From contig CM034240.1 in NCBI GenBank assembly GCA_019916065.1, positions 19,515,894-19,579,893 of the forward strand: DNA of 64,000 nucleotides, read 5' to 3'. Each line of letters opens with the position of its first letter. The stretch's first letter is position 1. The notes beneath the pieces were generated by a model. It worked only from the letters and a program-made list of their open reading frames with translations, ran no database searches and was not told where the DNA came from. The position numbers and the translations under genes were made by a program. Below are positions 23,628-34,979 of this stretch, piece after piece. The DNA comes from Vitellaria paradoxa. Taxonomy: Eukaryota > Streptophyta > Magnoliopsida > Ericales > Sapotaceae.

Positions 23628-25094
23628 TCTTTTAGGGCTGTGGTAAAAGTTCTGTAGCTTCAGATGACTGATTTGGTGTCAAAACTTTAAATGAATCAGT
23701 GAATTTAATTTCTTTTCTTTTTCTTTCAATGAATATATCTACAGATTTTATGAGATTTACAGGTTGAATGTTTCAAAGCCTCTCAAGTACTCATCAATTG
23801 AACACATTGGATGTTTGAACACATGATTAATCTTTGCCAATTATTTATCCAAAGAACAGTCAATAGGAATAGACCAGTCGGCTAATTGATTGGTAACTAT
23901 GTAGGTAGGGCCATTAACAACCAAATCACTAAGACAAACTGATATATATATATATGTGTGTATATATATAAAATAAATAAAATCCCAGTTCACTGTACAA
24001 TTAGGGGAGACATCTGCTCTATGGGGGCACCATTCAAGGAGCTTTGTGACTTCTGAGTCAATTTTCAAGTACAAAAAAAAATAATAATAAATAAGTAAAT
24101 AAACTGTAATTCAAGGACTAAAGTCCATGGAACCTACAGAAATAGACAGATACAAAAAATCTTGTGGATGTTGCCAATTCATTAAGTGAATGATTATTAG
24201 GGGAAAAAAGTAATACATATTATGAAAGGTTCTTGGTTCTGGTTGCTTTCCAATATATATATATATATATATATATAAATGGAAGGGGAAGAAGGTAAAC
24301 AGATGCAATGCATCTGTGAGATTGAGAGGGAGAGGACAGCTTGAATGGGCCATATCATGCCCAAGAGAGGATGGGCAATGTGGGTTCTCCAAACATGTCA
24401 AAAATGATAAGGACTTGTATATGTATATATATACACATATATGAAACTCTCAAAGCTACTTTTGTTTCTCTTTCACACTCAAATCTTTCTCTTTGACTCC
24501 CTTTTGACCAAATTGTTGGTTGTCTCTTGAAGCATGCATGAACTAGGAGGGGGAAGCAGAAGGGGGCATTGGGCCCACCACAGTAAACTACATGGTTAGA
24601 GTCACATATATATTCCCCAATATATATTAGATTGAGGGTCACATATTAGTTGTGGTAGTAGGAGAGATATAGCAACTAAGATGGGCGAGTTCAAGGATCC
24701 AAGAATAGCTCTTATCGTCAAGTTTCCAGCGGGGCAGAAGTTGTTATCTGGTCATAAATCTTACAAAATAGGAATTTAATATGCACAAATTACCAATATA
24801 TATATATATATGCACGCCTAAATTGATGCTCTAAAAGATTCATCACCAAGTTGAACTGATCTATATATATATATAAAGTAAAATACACTTGACACTGTTT
24901 ACTACTAATTTCATTTCAAAGTCTATATTTTCAATTGTGTCATTTTACTTTTATACATTAGATCAATCTTTCATTATCTCTTAGCTCTTCAATTCTATTT
25001 AAAATTTCACCCCATTACTTTCAATGGAGAAAGGAAATTTTTAATGAAATTAAACAAATGAATTACGTTAAAACAATATCAAATTTACATGGCC
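21326..25094. other. Gene-free intergenic region with simple repeats
   Basis: The first few hundred bases should be the 3' UTR of the bHLH gene. Beyond it I find microsatellites (ATACAT near 21432-21463; TA runs at 20189, 22194, 24253 and 24796; ATA at 23587-23623) and no convincing gene. Small inverted repeats occur at 24299-24317 (ACAGATGCA-A-TGCATCTGT) and near 24357-24376 (TGCCCA / TGGGCA), too short to call an RNA gene. Confidence 0.5.
23587..23623. repeat. (ATA)n microsatellite
   Basis: Twelve perfect trinucleotide units in intergenic DNA. Confidence 0.9.
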
Positions 25095-25097
25095 AAA

Positions 25098-25159
25098 GAG
25101 GCACAATTACTTACCAAAAAAAAAAAATTACTTACCAAAAAAAAAAAAGAGGCACAATT
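25098..25159 (+). mobile_element. Minimal LINE-tail insertion, doubled, with 11-bp target duplication
   Basis: GAGGCACAATT is found at 25098-25108 and 25149-25159. The 40 bases between are ACTTACC-A12-TT-ACTTACC-A12, so the tail unit is present twice in tandem within one pair of flanking repeats. The core is the same as in the insertions at 13217 and 17793. Two explanations fit: a second tail insertion into the first, or slippage or duplication after one insertion. Confidence 0.75.
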
Positions 25160-26155
25160 GAAATTAAATATAGATGGGCAAAGTGGCACAATTAAAATAA
25201 TGAGCTTTAAAGTGACACTAGTGATAAAGTACAAGACTTTAGTAAAAATTAAAAGACATGACCAATCAAACAAATAAACAGTCTAGTACACAAGACTTTT
25301 AAGATTTAGAAAAAGATAATATGTGTACTTTTATCTCTAGATAATTATAAGGCTATTTTAACTTTCAAGTATTGAATGCAAATACAAAATTGCATGAGTT
25401 GATTGGGTATGAAGGTTACATTTTTATGAAAAGAGAAAAAGTTGAATTAGCCTAAACTTAGATGCATTTTGAAATATTTAAGCTCATTTGCATTCTAGGT
25501 GAGTGAAGTTAATTAACTACATACACTAAGTTATTTCTAGTCGAAGTACTGTTTGGCTGGTATATTGCTATGCCACTATTTACATATGCGTAATGAATGA
25601 GAGAAGCACCAAAATGTGGGATTTGTGAACTTAAGTATTTTTTGGAGTGTCAATTTTTAAATAAAAAAATTAAAAAGTAAATTTTAGTTGAACAGAATTA
25701 AAAAAAATAATTTTTTTTTTTGTCAAATTTAATACTCCAAAAACAGTCTGAAACATCATTTTAAGATAATGAAAAAGGGGGAGCACAAATTTATTTACTA
25801 GCTTGTGGTTAAAATAATGTGTAAGCTTCAAAGTAAGAATGATTACACCATATACTTTTTGGCTTTTCACTAATTAGTCCTTGGTGTTGTGATCGATTGC
25901 CATATGATTTATCTTTAAACCATTAACCCGTTAAGGGCACCTCGGTTAGGTTCTATCCTTGGGAATCTCTATTTTATGACAGCAAAAAATAAATAAATAA
26001 ATAAATAAATAAAGGGAAGGAATCTTGTTTTACGGTTTTACCCTCTATCTTCTGTAATGCCTCCCTAAAATAAATAACAGTTATGGTAGTCCTTATGTTT
26101 GGAAGAATATTTTTCATCTCTTCTTAAAATTTTTTTAATACAAAAAATAATTTCA
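25160..26155. other. Gene-free AT-rich DNA
   Basis: Nothing gene-like is visible. There is an AAAT repeat near 25986-26010. Confidence 0.55.
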
Positions 26156-28105
26156 TTTTTTTTTTGGTAAGTAAGAAAATTTGGATTGATGGGAGATTGA
26201 ATTACATAATCTACGGGGCATACCCTCGATATACAAAAAAATTAAGTATTATGTCTATTACCTATACAAAATAGAGGGATTCCCCAAATACTGCAAGTGT
26301 CAATATTGGCTGCTGTCGATTGTATACCAGTGCATTGAGTGGCCTTTGTTCTGACTTCTTACTTGATCTTCTTAATTATCTCATGTGTCGAGGTTGAGAC
26401 ATCTTTAAAAGCTCAAACTTTTCTTTTAATTCATAAATTGCACACCATAGCGGACTATGCCAATTTGTTTATAGTGTTGATAAAGGACTTTTTACTAAAC
26501 CTCCCAGCTACCCCGGAAATTTCTTGTGTCCATCTTTGGTTGGCTTTTGTAATATTGCATAGTTGGAGGATTAAATTCCTTACTTCTTGGGAGAAAAGGC
26601 ATGCAAAATATAAGTGATCACGGGATTCATTTTCTTGTCTGCACGATCACAGGTAGCATTTGTTGTGGTTACCATTTACTAAGCTTATCCTTGGTGTTGA
26701 ACCTTTGCTTGATAGTTAGCTATGGTATGAAGATGTGTCTCCGTATGTTATTGGGAAACCAAACCACCTTATGCCACGTGACTACATTGTGGTGCTATCT
26801 TATAGCATTCCATTTGAATGCTGAGGTGTATTCTTGGGATTTAGATGGTAGCCATACAAACTTATCAGGCTTGGTGCAATCTAGGGGAGTATTAAACATG
26901 CCATCACTTATAATTTCCTGAAGCTCCCATGTAATTGGGGAGGGCCATGTCTATTTCCCGTTGGCAATTATGGGAGATACTTTTGATTTAAGGGATATGC
27001 CTGCATCATAAGCCAACCTCTACCAATATTTAGGAACAAGTGGGCCTTTTGGGTGCCAATTGCTAAACCAGATGAAAGTTGAATCACCATGGCCAATGAT
27101 GTATTTGGAGATTCTTAAAGCTATAGGCCTTGGGCCTAGAAGCTTATGCCAAGTCCAAGAACAATCAACAGGTATTTTTATTTGCCATAAATCCTTGCCC
27201 TTTAGCAGGTATTTTATGCACCATATTGCCCAAAGCGATTGCCTATCAGAGCATAGTGTCCACACATACCTAAGCATGGTGGTTTTATTCCATTCAGAAA
27301 ACTTCTGCAAGCCCAACCCTCCTTCTTTCATTGGGTAGCATATGTCATCCCAAGCGACCTTGCTACCATGTTTTTTTAAGTTAGCACCAGTCCAAAGGAA
27401 TCTTCTTAAAATTTGCTCAATTGTGTTGTAAACTCTTTTGGGAAAGATGAAGTGAAGGCTTGAATATGCTTGGATACTAAATAGATCAGATTTAATGAGT
27501 GTCAACCTAACTACATAGGATAGGGAATAATTAGCTTAGCTCTTTACCCTTGCTAGCATTTTTTCAATGAGAGGATAATAGTCTTTGTATTTGAGCTTTA
27601 CAGAGATTAATGAAACTCCAAGCTATTTAATAGGTAATGTTCCCATTTGAAAGGTAAGAATATCACAGAGCTATTGTTTCAGTTCTTCATTAACTCTTGC
27701 GATATAGATTTGGCTTTTGGAGTTGTTTGGAGATATGCCAGAGTATTTATGGAACTCCATTAAGGCTTGTTCGATGGTTGAGAAGGAACCTACATTTGGT
27801 TTATAGAGAATGAATTGGTCATCCGCAAAGCATATATGGCTGACACGAAGTTCTTTACATTTGGGATGGTAGGAGAACATGCCTTCCTCAATTTGCTTCT
27901 TTAAAAGCTTAGAAAAGAATTCCATAAGCATAATGAATAGGTAAGATAAGATAGGATCACCTTGCTTGAGGCCTTTTGTTCCAAAAAAATATCCCACTAG
28001 AGAATCATTAAGAGAGATTAAAAACCTGGAAGTTGTTATGCAAACTTTCACCCACTTTTGGAATTGCATTAGTAGCTTCAGGGACTCTAAAATTTTCAAA
28101 ACAAG

Positions 28106-28732
28106 GTCCCAAGTAGGGGTGTTATAAAAAATCGAAAAATTGGACCGACTAAAAAAATCAAACCGAACTAGATTTTGTAAATGGATTTTTTAAAATCTGG
28201 TCTGGTTTCGGTTTAAAAAATTTTAATTTTTTGAAACTAGTTTGGTTTCTGGTTTTGAGGGCTTTAGAATCGAATTGGACTAGACCGAACTGGTTATAAT
28301 ACAAGTGTGTAGCAAAATGTAATGGCTGGTACTCGAACTCAAGATTTCTAAGTTTTTAAGTAATGACTTTACTACTAGGCAACACCCACCAATTGCTTAC
28401 AATGCCACAGTGGAGGAAACTGGGCCACGGCTGGAAATTAGGCAAGAGGTGAAAATATTTTTTGGATTCGTAATGGGCTTGAAAGCCACATTAATGTAAT
28501 TTTTATAAGTTTTTTAATATATTAGGCCAAAATTGAATTTTTTTTATATTGGGCTTGGCTCAAAATTGTAGCCTACAATGGAAACCGGAACCGAATGGAA
28601 ACTGGACCGAAACCGATTGAACCGAAACCGAATTATATCAACCGATTCCGATTTTGAAATTTTCCAAACCGAAAATTCGGTTTGGTCCCATAAATAGCCC
28701 AAAACCGGACCGGTATCACCCCTAGTCCCAAG
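28106..28732. mobile_element. hAT-like MITE inside the LINE, 8-bp target duplication
   Basis: The insert at 28114-28724 (611 bp) has terminal inverted repeats TAGGGGTG and CACCCCTA and is flanked by GTCCCAAG at 28106-28113 and 28725-28732. An 8-bp duplication with this terminal motif fits the hAT superfamily. Removing one duplication plus the insert restores the LINE reverse-transcriptase frame KAFDLVSWDLVLKI. Subterminal arrays rich in AACCGAA occur on both sides. There is no transposase, so it is non-autonomous. Confidence 0.88.
28328..28382 (-). promoter_or_regulatory. Possible Pol III A/B-box relic within the hAT-like MITE
   Basis: On the minus strand TTGCCTAGTAGTAAAG (box A-like) precedes GAGTTCGAGTACC (box B-like) by 27 bases. 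Box B matches the GTTCGANNCC core well except for one position, while box A is only a partial match. It may be a tRNA-derived SINE head caught in the MITE; a chance match is possible. Confidence 0.35.
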
Positions 28733-29690
28733 AGACTAAGTCAAAAGCTTTCCTTAAATCTATCTTTAGTACATATCTAGAGGAGGTACTGTTGCGATGA
28801 TAGTTTCTGACTAGTTTTTACACAAGGAGAATTTAATCTGATATCGACTGCCCTACCATGAAAGCCATTTGAGTCGACCCAATGAGATTCTTTTCAATCT
28901 GCTGGCTATAATCTTGGATATGTATTTATATATTGTTGTGCAGCATGAGATGGGCCCATGGTCTGTTATTGATGTAGGATTGGGAACCTTAGGAATAAGT
29001 ACAATGGTTGTGGCAACAACCTCTTTTAGCAAATAGGAGGATTGAAAAAAGTCTTTAATTGCATTTGTAAAGTCTTCTCCAACAATATCCCAAGCTTAAT
29101 TGAAAAAATAGGCAATATATCCATCAAAACCAAGTGCTTTGTGGTTAGGGAAGGAGAATAAGGTAACTTTAATTTCCTCAGCCGTGACTTGCTCCTTCAA
29201 CATCCTAAGTTCTTCATGAGGAATGGTGGGTTACATGATCTTCATGACTTGCTGAATGTCTGCATAGTCTGTTGGAGTTCCAAGAAGAGTTCTACAATGC
29301 TCAATAACAATGTTCTTTGATTTCTCATAATTCTCCATCCTTTTTCCTATCTAATCTTGGATGGAAATGATTTTATTTTTTGAGCAGTAAGCCTTCACCT
29401 TTTTGTGGAAGTACGCCTTGTTTTGATGCCCTGATTTGATTATATTATCTCTTGCCTTCTGTTTGTAAAAAGCTTCTTTAGCCATTGTAAGGTAAATGTA
29501 AGCATATAAGGCCATCTCTTCCTCCTCCTTCATTAAAGTGGCATCAGTGGGCTAATTGTGCAACCTTATTTGAATGGATTCTAGCTGAGATTTGGCAGCA
29601 CTGACCCTCTTACTGATGTCTCCATAATTCTCCTTATTGAAAATCTTTAGATCATTCTTTAGAGCTTTAAGCTTAGTATTTTAATATAAT

Positions 29691-30090
29691 AGGCAATGAT
29701 TTAGAGAAATTGTTGCATAGTTAGAAACTGTTGGAACAACAAAGTTATAAGTGGGTCAACCTGGGTGAAATGGATAGATTGGATTATGAGATGTTGCTAT
29801 TTGGTGTTTGTTTATTTTTACTTAATTGTCTGCCCTAAAGACGAAAATTAATAATACGTTCGAAATCTATTTTTACACCTCTTGTATTTCAAACTAAAGT
29901 GAAAATGTTAAAAGTTCCGCTAAAAATAACGATTTTAGCTATCTTAATAACTTTAAAAAATGCATTTGTATTTCTTGTACTTCATATATATTTCTTGCAC
30001 TTATAGTCCCTGATTTTATTTAAATAAGTTTTTTTTTTTTTTAAATTTAACATCGTTCATGACTTTGTTTTAGTTATAAGTATAAGAGAT
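29691..30090. other. Gene-free AT-rich DNA
   Basis: No gene or clear repeat boundary is seen between the LINE end and the following repeat block. Confidence 0.5.
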
Positions 30091-32035
30091 ATATGCTAGA
30101 ATAATCCACATTTTTAGCAACTAAATCACTTTTTGATAGCTAAAGGTATTGTTCAACTAAATATAATTTGGTTACCAGTTGATTGGCAAAGATTAACTAC
30201 ATAGGTATCTGTCAACCAAAAATATATTTGGTCGATAAATATATGACATTTGCCGACTAATTAGTTGCTAAAGGTAAACCATTTGCCAAGTAAATCCTTT
30301 GCTGACTAGTTAGTCACTAAAAAGTAATTTTTTTGAGTACCAAAACATAATTGGTTAACATAAGTTTTTAGTAACCCAGATTTGATTGGCAAAAAGTAAA
30401 TCTTGCAAAAAATTAAAATTTGTTTTTTTTTTTTTTTTTTGAGACTCAAACTAGAACTTAACCACTAGGTTAAGTATTAAATGTATATATGTTTATATTT
30501 TAATATATATGTATATATTAAACTTTTTGCCAACTAAAATTTGGTTAGGAAACGTAAATTTTTGATTCTTAAAAATAAATAAAATATTTTTTAGTGCAAA
30601 AAATAATAAAATGTTTATTACGTTTAGGACATGTTTGGTAAAGATTGTAAATTTTAGGAGTAAAAGATTTACAAGAGTAATTGTTACCCTCACAACAGTT
30701 ACTGGAATAACAAGTTCATAATACTTATGTTTAGAATGAAAGAGTAAATATTATCTGGTAATAATTATATTATATTTGAAATGCTAAAAATTTTGAATGG
30801 GTAAAAGTTAATTGTGTTTGGAATGAGAGTAAATTTACTAAGGGGTACAAGTTAATATTTAATTTTTGTAAACTATTATAATAAAATAAATCATCATAAT
30901 AATTCTTATTTTAATAATAATTAATTTTAATAAAATATATATATTAAAATATATAATTTTAAATGAAAATATTAATTATAAAAATAATTTTATCATATAT
31001 TAATATTTCAATAGTAATTAATTTTAATATTGAATTATTATTTGTTAAAAATTATTTTTATATTGATAAAATAATTTAAAAAATAGCTAATTTTAGTTTA
31101 TTTAAATAAATTATTAATTTTAATAAAGTATATTAATAAAATATATAATCTAGTAAATTATTATTCGCAAAATGAAATTTTTATTTAATAAACGTTTTAA
31201 TAAATAAATCATTTTAATAAGTAATTATTATTTATCAAAAGTTATTTTAATTTGAAAAAATAAATAATTTAGTCATAAATTAATATTTTATTAATTTAAT
31301 AAAATAAAATAAATAATTTTAATAATGAATCATTATTTATTAAATATTATTTTGATAAAATAATTTAATAATTAATTAATTTTATTTTGATTAGATAAAT
31401 TATTTTATAACATTTATTATAATTATTTATAGCAAAATATTGTTTAGGATTTTATAGAGGTATAAAGGAATGTTGTACTACGTAACGAGAAAAGGGTAAA
31501 TTTTTCCATTACTCCGTGTTACCCACCCCTTCCCAAGATAACAATTTACCCTCATATAGGGATAATTGTTAACCAAGATAATTTTTACCCCATCTTTCAA
31601 ATTAATGTAATAAAGAACAAAAATTACAATGATAAATTTTACCATCGTTATTCCCAAAACAAACATATCCTTAGCGACCAATTGGTCGGCAAATGTTCTG
31701 CTTTTATCAACCAAATTTATTCGGTAAGGAAAGTAAACCCTTCACCAACCAATTTTTACCTTTACCAACGAGTTGGTTGGCAAAAGTTTTACTGACCTAT
31801 TTGTTATAAATATTCAATTATTTTTTGTTCAAATTTTTGGTGACTAACTACTTGGTAAAAGTTAACCTTTGACGACCAACTTTGCTTTGACGACCAACTT
31901 TGATTTGGTGAGAAAAAATTTTCTATTAACAACCAACCTTAATTTGATCGGAAAAAATGATAATTTAGTGACAAAAAATTTGTATTTGATCAAGAAAAAT
32001 GATCGTCAACTGAGTGTTTTCTTGTAGTTAGGTTT
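30091..32035. mobile_element. Non-autonomous DNA transposon with many subterminal repeats (CACTA-like)
   Basis: Degenerate copies of TTGGTCGGCAAA / TTTGCCGACCAA in both orientations cluster at 30120-30600 and again at 31670-32010. The right edge (CGTCAACTGAGTGTTTTCTTGTAGTT) reads AACTACAAGAAAACACT on the other strand, resembling the CACTACAAGAAAA end of plant CACTA elements. I did not find the matching left end. The middle is occupied by a younger Harbinger-type MITE. No transposase frame is present. Confidence 0.45.
30624..31673. mobile_element. PIF/Harbinger-type AT-rich MITE nested in the larger element
   Basis: The insert at 30627-31670 (1044 bp) is flanked by TTA on both sides (30624-30626, 31671-31673). 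The ends are GGACATGTTTGG and, reversed, GGATATGTTTGT. A TTA/TAA duplication with a G-rich terminus is typical of PIF/Harbinger. The interior is extremely AT-rich and lacks any open frame. A related copy lies at 62184. Confidence 0.75.
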
Positions 32036-33356
32036 TCTAAGCCTAATTGGGAGGGTATTTATTATTTTCACCTTAAGGATAGAGGCATAAAAAATAGTTA
32101 TCCCAATTAATTTTTTTTTTAAAACTACGTGTTAGGATATAAGACAATTAACAAATGAAAATAAATAAATAAAAAGTTAAACACCCTGTAAACTTCAAAA
32201 ATATATATTTGAACTCTTATACTCAAGATTAAAATGAAAACTAGACGGTATTAAATTTTTAAATGAAAAAAAAAATATTTATTGAAAGTCAAATGAATAA
32301 TACGGAAATAAGTACTGGAAATATAAAGTGTATATAGGGATGTAAAGGTATTCAATTTATTTTTCACAAATTTTTACTTATTTTAACAAAAATATAAAGT
32401 GGCAAAAAAAAAAAAAAAACGGAGGTAGTAATTTTCACCTTTTGTCACACACGTTATAAAAGGCAATACACATTTTCAGAATTGTCATTATAAGTGCTCA
32501 ACCTGATGAAACAAGAAGTGGCCTCAAGCCTAACACTAGCAAAGTGATAACCTGTTGTGATAAGATTATAATGGGAAACACTTAGGAAACTAACATGAGG
32601 GTTGGGGGAGACTGGTGCATGTACTTGGCTGGCAAGATGGTGATATCGAACTTGATTACTTATCAAATCAAATCAAACATTCATGCGAAGGAAAAAAAAA
32701 AAAAGAAAGTGAAGAAGATTGGTGCAACTCAATGATACCTGGAAAATTTTCTATGGTTGATGGCAATTCACAATATCCTTTCAGTTTATTCAATCTCCTT
32801 GTTGGTTCTATATCATATTTACTTTATCAAAATAAAAATAAGTAGAAAAAGGTAAGAGCAAATAGAGAGAACTTACAGATTATTGAGGTAACAAAAAATT
32901 CTGTTTGAAGTGACAAAAAAATTTGAAAAACAGTAAAAAATACTGAAAAACTCTAAAAATCAATTACTTTTCATCTCACTGTACAAATTAAGAACCCATA
33001 ACTTATCTTACTTTATCTCATTTTATCTTACTTTTTATCACTTCAAACACACCCTAATACAAAATATAAAATAGAAATTTTCGAAAACTCTATTAAACAA
33101 GGTATCAACTACCCTTTTGCAGACACCAAAAAAAAAAACAAAAAACTCTTTTTTTTTTCCTTTTTTGGAGTCCGGTGTGTGCAATGCTAAACAAGCAAAT
33201 TATCTAAATTCTTCCATTAAAGACACGTCGCCTTTAGGAAATCAAATTGCATTTTTTTTTCTTTTAAGAAGTATGATGTACCTTTTTGACTTATATAGAG
33301 GTGATGATAGCTTTCTTTTTCTAGCACTTGAAGGTAGCCTTTTCCTTTCCCTTTGT
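32036..33356. other. Gene-free region with a small MITE
   Basis: No gene is seen. A(n) runs are at 32406-32420 and 32694-32705. From about 32898 to 33056 an inverted repeat (TGTTTGAAGTGACAAAAA at 32902; its reverse TTTTTATCACTTCAAACA at 33032) followed by CACCCTAAT marks a short MITE whose left terminus has decayed. Confidence 0.5.
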
Positions 33357-33645
33357 TGTCCTATTCTTTTTTGGGGTCGGGAAGAAACATGCAACCGCTA
33401 CCCATGAGTGTGTATTGGGTGAAACCTGTCTCGTGACCCTAGCCAACAAAGAACCACGAGAAGATAAATCAGCCTAGGTAAGCCCCGACTGACCGACTCA
33501 GTCGGGAAGGCCGTTAAAGATCGCCTCCACATTAAGAGAAAAGACCGCCCTCCGAAGGAGTCGAACTCGAGACCTCACGTGACTCGAGCCCTACGGCCCC
33601 GACCTTTGACCAACCCGACTACCCCTTTCGGGGCTGTCCTATTCT
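33357..33645 (-). mobile_element. tRNA-derived SINE with 11-bp target duplication
   Basis: The element (33368-33634, 267 bp) is flanked by TGTCCTATTCT at 33357-33367 and 33635-33645. On the minus strand it starts GCCCCGAAAGGGGTAGTCGG, has an A box (TAGTCGGGTTGG, complement of 33610-33621), a B box (GAGTTCGACTCC, complement of 33557-33568) about 40 bp further on, a GC-rich body, and a short A-rich tail (A5) at the duplication. Spacing of the boxes fits a tRNA-derived head. It inserted into an older decayed sequence that continues on both sides. Confidence 0.85.
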
Positions 33646-34013
33646 CTTCCATGAACGTCTTGTGGTTCAATGTGTTCTAAAATTTGAGGATGTTGGGGTT
33701 CTCCTGGCAGGGCAATATTCTCATTATCTTTTGATGGCTCTGACTTAGTACCAAAGATGGACAGTATGTTATCATATAATTGAGAACTCTTTTTTCATAT
33801 ATTCTACACATTTGGCATAATTTCTGCTTCAGTGGCTTTAGGGTATTTTCTTTCTAATATAAATCTTAATTTTAGCTAAATTCGGTTCTTCTTTATTGAC
33901 AAAATCACTGCCATTAGGTTTCTTACCCATTTCTTCTTCATGGCTAGTCTGCAATTACCCTTTGAATTTGCTCCACTGGTTTTTTTAACAAAGAATTCTT
34001 TCCACCGCCTAAA
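33646..34013 (-). other. Unidentified decayed coding-like stretch
   Basis: On the minus strand one frame reads for about 70 codons between stops near 33850 and 33650 with an ordinary amino-acid mix (for example EPSKDNENIALPGEPQHPQI). It continues past the SINE target site toward 33200 with stops and shifts. I do not recognise the protein. It may be an old transposon or gene fragment, and it may equally be chance. Confidence 0.25.
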
Positions 34014-34610
34014 ATGGTAAGTACGGATTAGAATGAAAATTTCTAGTTGATCCTAACTAATAGAAACTCTCCATTTTCGTATATAAGATAATTTAAATTC
34101 AGCCAAATACTAAAAGATATATTGTCTTTTACAAAAGAATGTGCCTGTGTTCAAGATTGGATGACCTTTTACCCAAGGAGTATATATTATATCCAATAGA
34201 CCTTGTTATCACAATTTTCTTAGGGTTAGATCAATTTTAGTTTTACATGCCCATTTCTATATAGTAACTAATATAATCAATTGAAAGTTTTATATATAAA
34301 AATATTTTTAACAATAAAAATATCTTAATCTTACTTTTATTTTTTTTATTTTTATTATTTTTTAAAATTTTTTGTCACTCCAAATAGAGTCATAATTTTT
34401 TTTTTTAACATTTAAAGCAAGTTAAATTTCTAAGTGTTTGTTTGTTTTGAAATTTCTAATTTTGAGACAACTTTTCAAAATTTATCTCAAAAAATTGTCT
34501 TCCAAAAGTGGGAGAATGAAAAAAAAATTTAAAAGCTTATAAAAAAAACCATCAATTAATCCCATAAAAATCAGTCTGCCAAAAACTATTTTGTCCTTAC
34601 CAACACCTAT

Positions 34611-34979
34611 TAAGGGCTGGTTTGTCATACTAAAAAATTACAAAAAAAACTCTATAAATCTCCAACAATCTCTCTATCTCTAATTTTTTCACTATCACTA
34701 ATTTCAAAAAATTTCAATATTTCGCTAAAAAAACAAAAAAATCTGAAAGTAGGTTAACCGAATATGTAAATTTTTTATAAAATCATATTTTTCGAGTCGA
34801 AAACTTTCAAACAAGTACTATTTCGCTATTTTTTGTGAATTTTTTTGAATATGTAGGAACGGATTTGGAAAACCGTTCCCACAGTTTGTTACTTTTCAGA
34901 AAAAAAAAACGCCAAAATTAATCCCAAATCATATTTTATCTCAATTTATCTTGTTTTCTCTTACTCCAAACGGGGCTAA
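34611..34979. mobile_element. PIF/Harbinger-type MITE, TAA target duplication
   Basis: The insert at 34614-34976 (363 bp) lies between two TAA triplets. Its ends are GGGCTGGTTTGTC and, reversed, GCCCCGTTTGGAG, an imperfect inverted repeat of the GGGCCYGTTTGG type. It is non-coding. Confidence 0.7.

Larger units (their letters stand above)
26156..29690 (-). mobile_element. 5'-truncated, decayed L1-like LINE split by a MITE
   Basis: On the minus strand, from 5' to 3': an ORF2 linker (KLKALKNDLKIFNKENYGDI near 29600-29680, then KSGHQNKAYFHKKVKAYCSK near 29385-29450); reverse transcriptase (YVLKIDLRKAFDLVSWDLVL across the MITE, GTKGLKQGDP and CFADD within 27671-28099); a post-RT region (27020-27505); and a CCHC-type zf-RVT motif (CLLCRQENESRDHLYFACLF near 26590-26652). 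The 3' end is CTTACTTACC followed by A10 (26156-26165). The endonuclease is missing, so it was 5'-truncated on insertion or later. Multiple stops and frameshifts make it dead. A 611-bp MITE interrupts it at 28114. The target duplication was not found. Confidence 0.88.

Noticed and set aside
24299..24376. Small hairpins considered as a microRNA precursor
   Set aside because: Arms are only 6-9 bp and no known mature microRNA sequence is present nearby.
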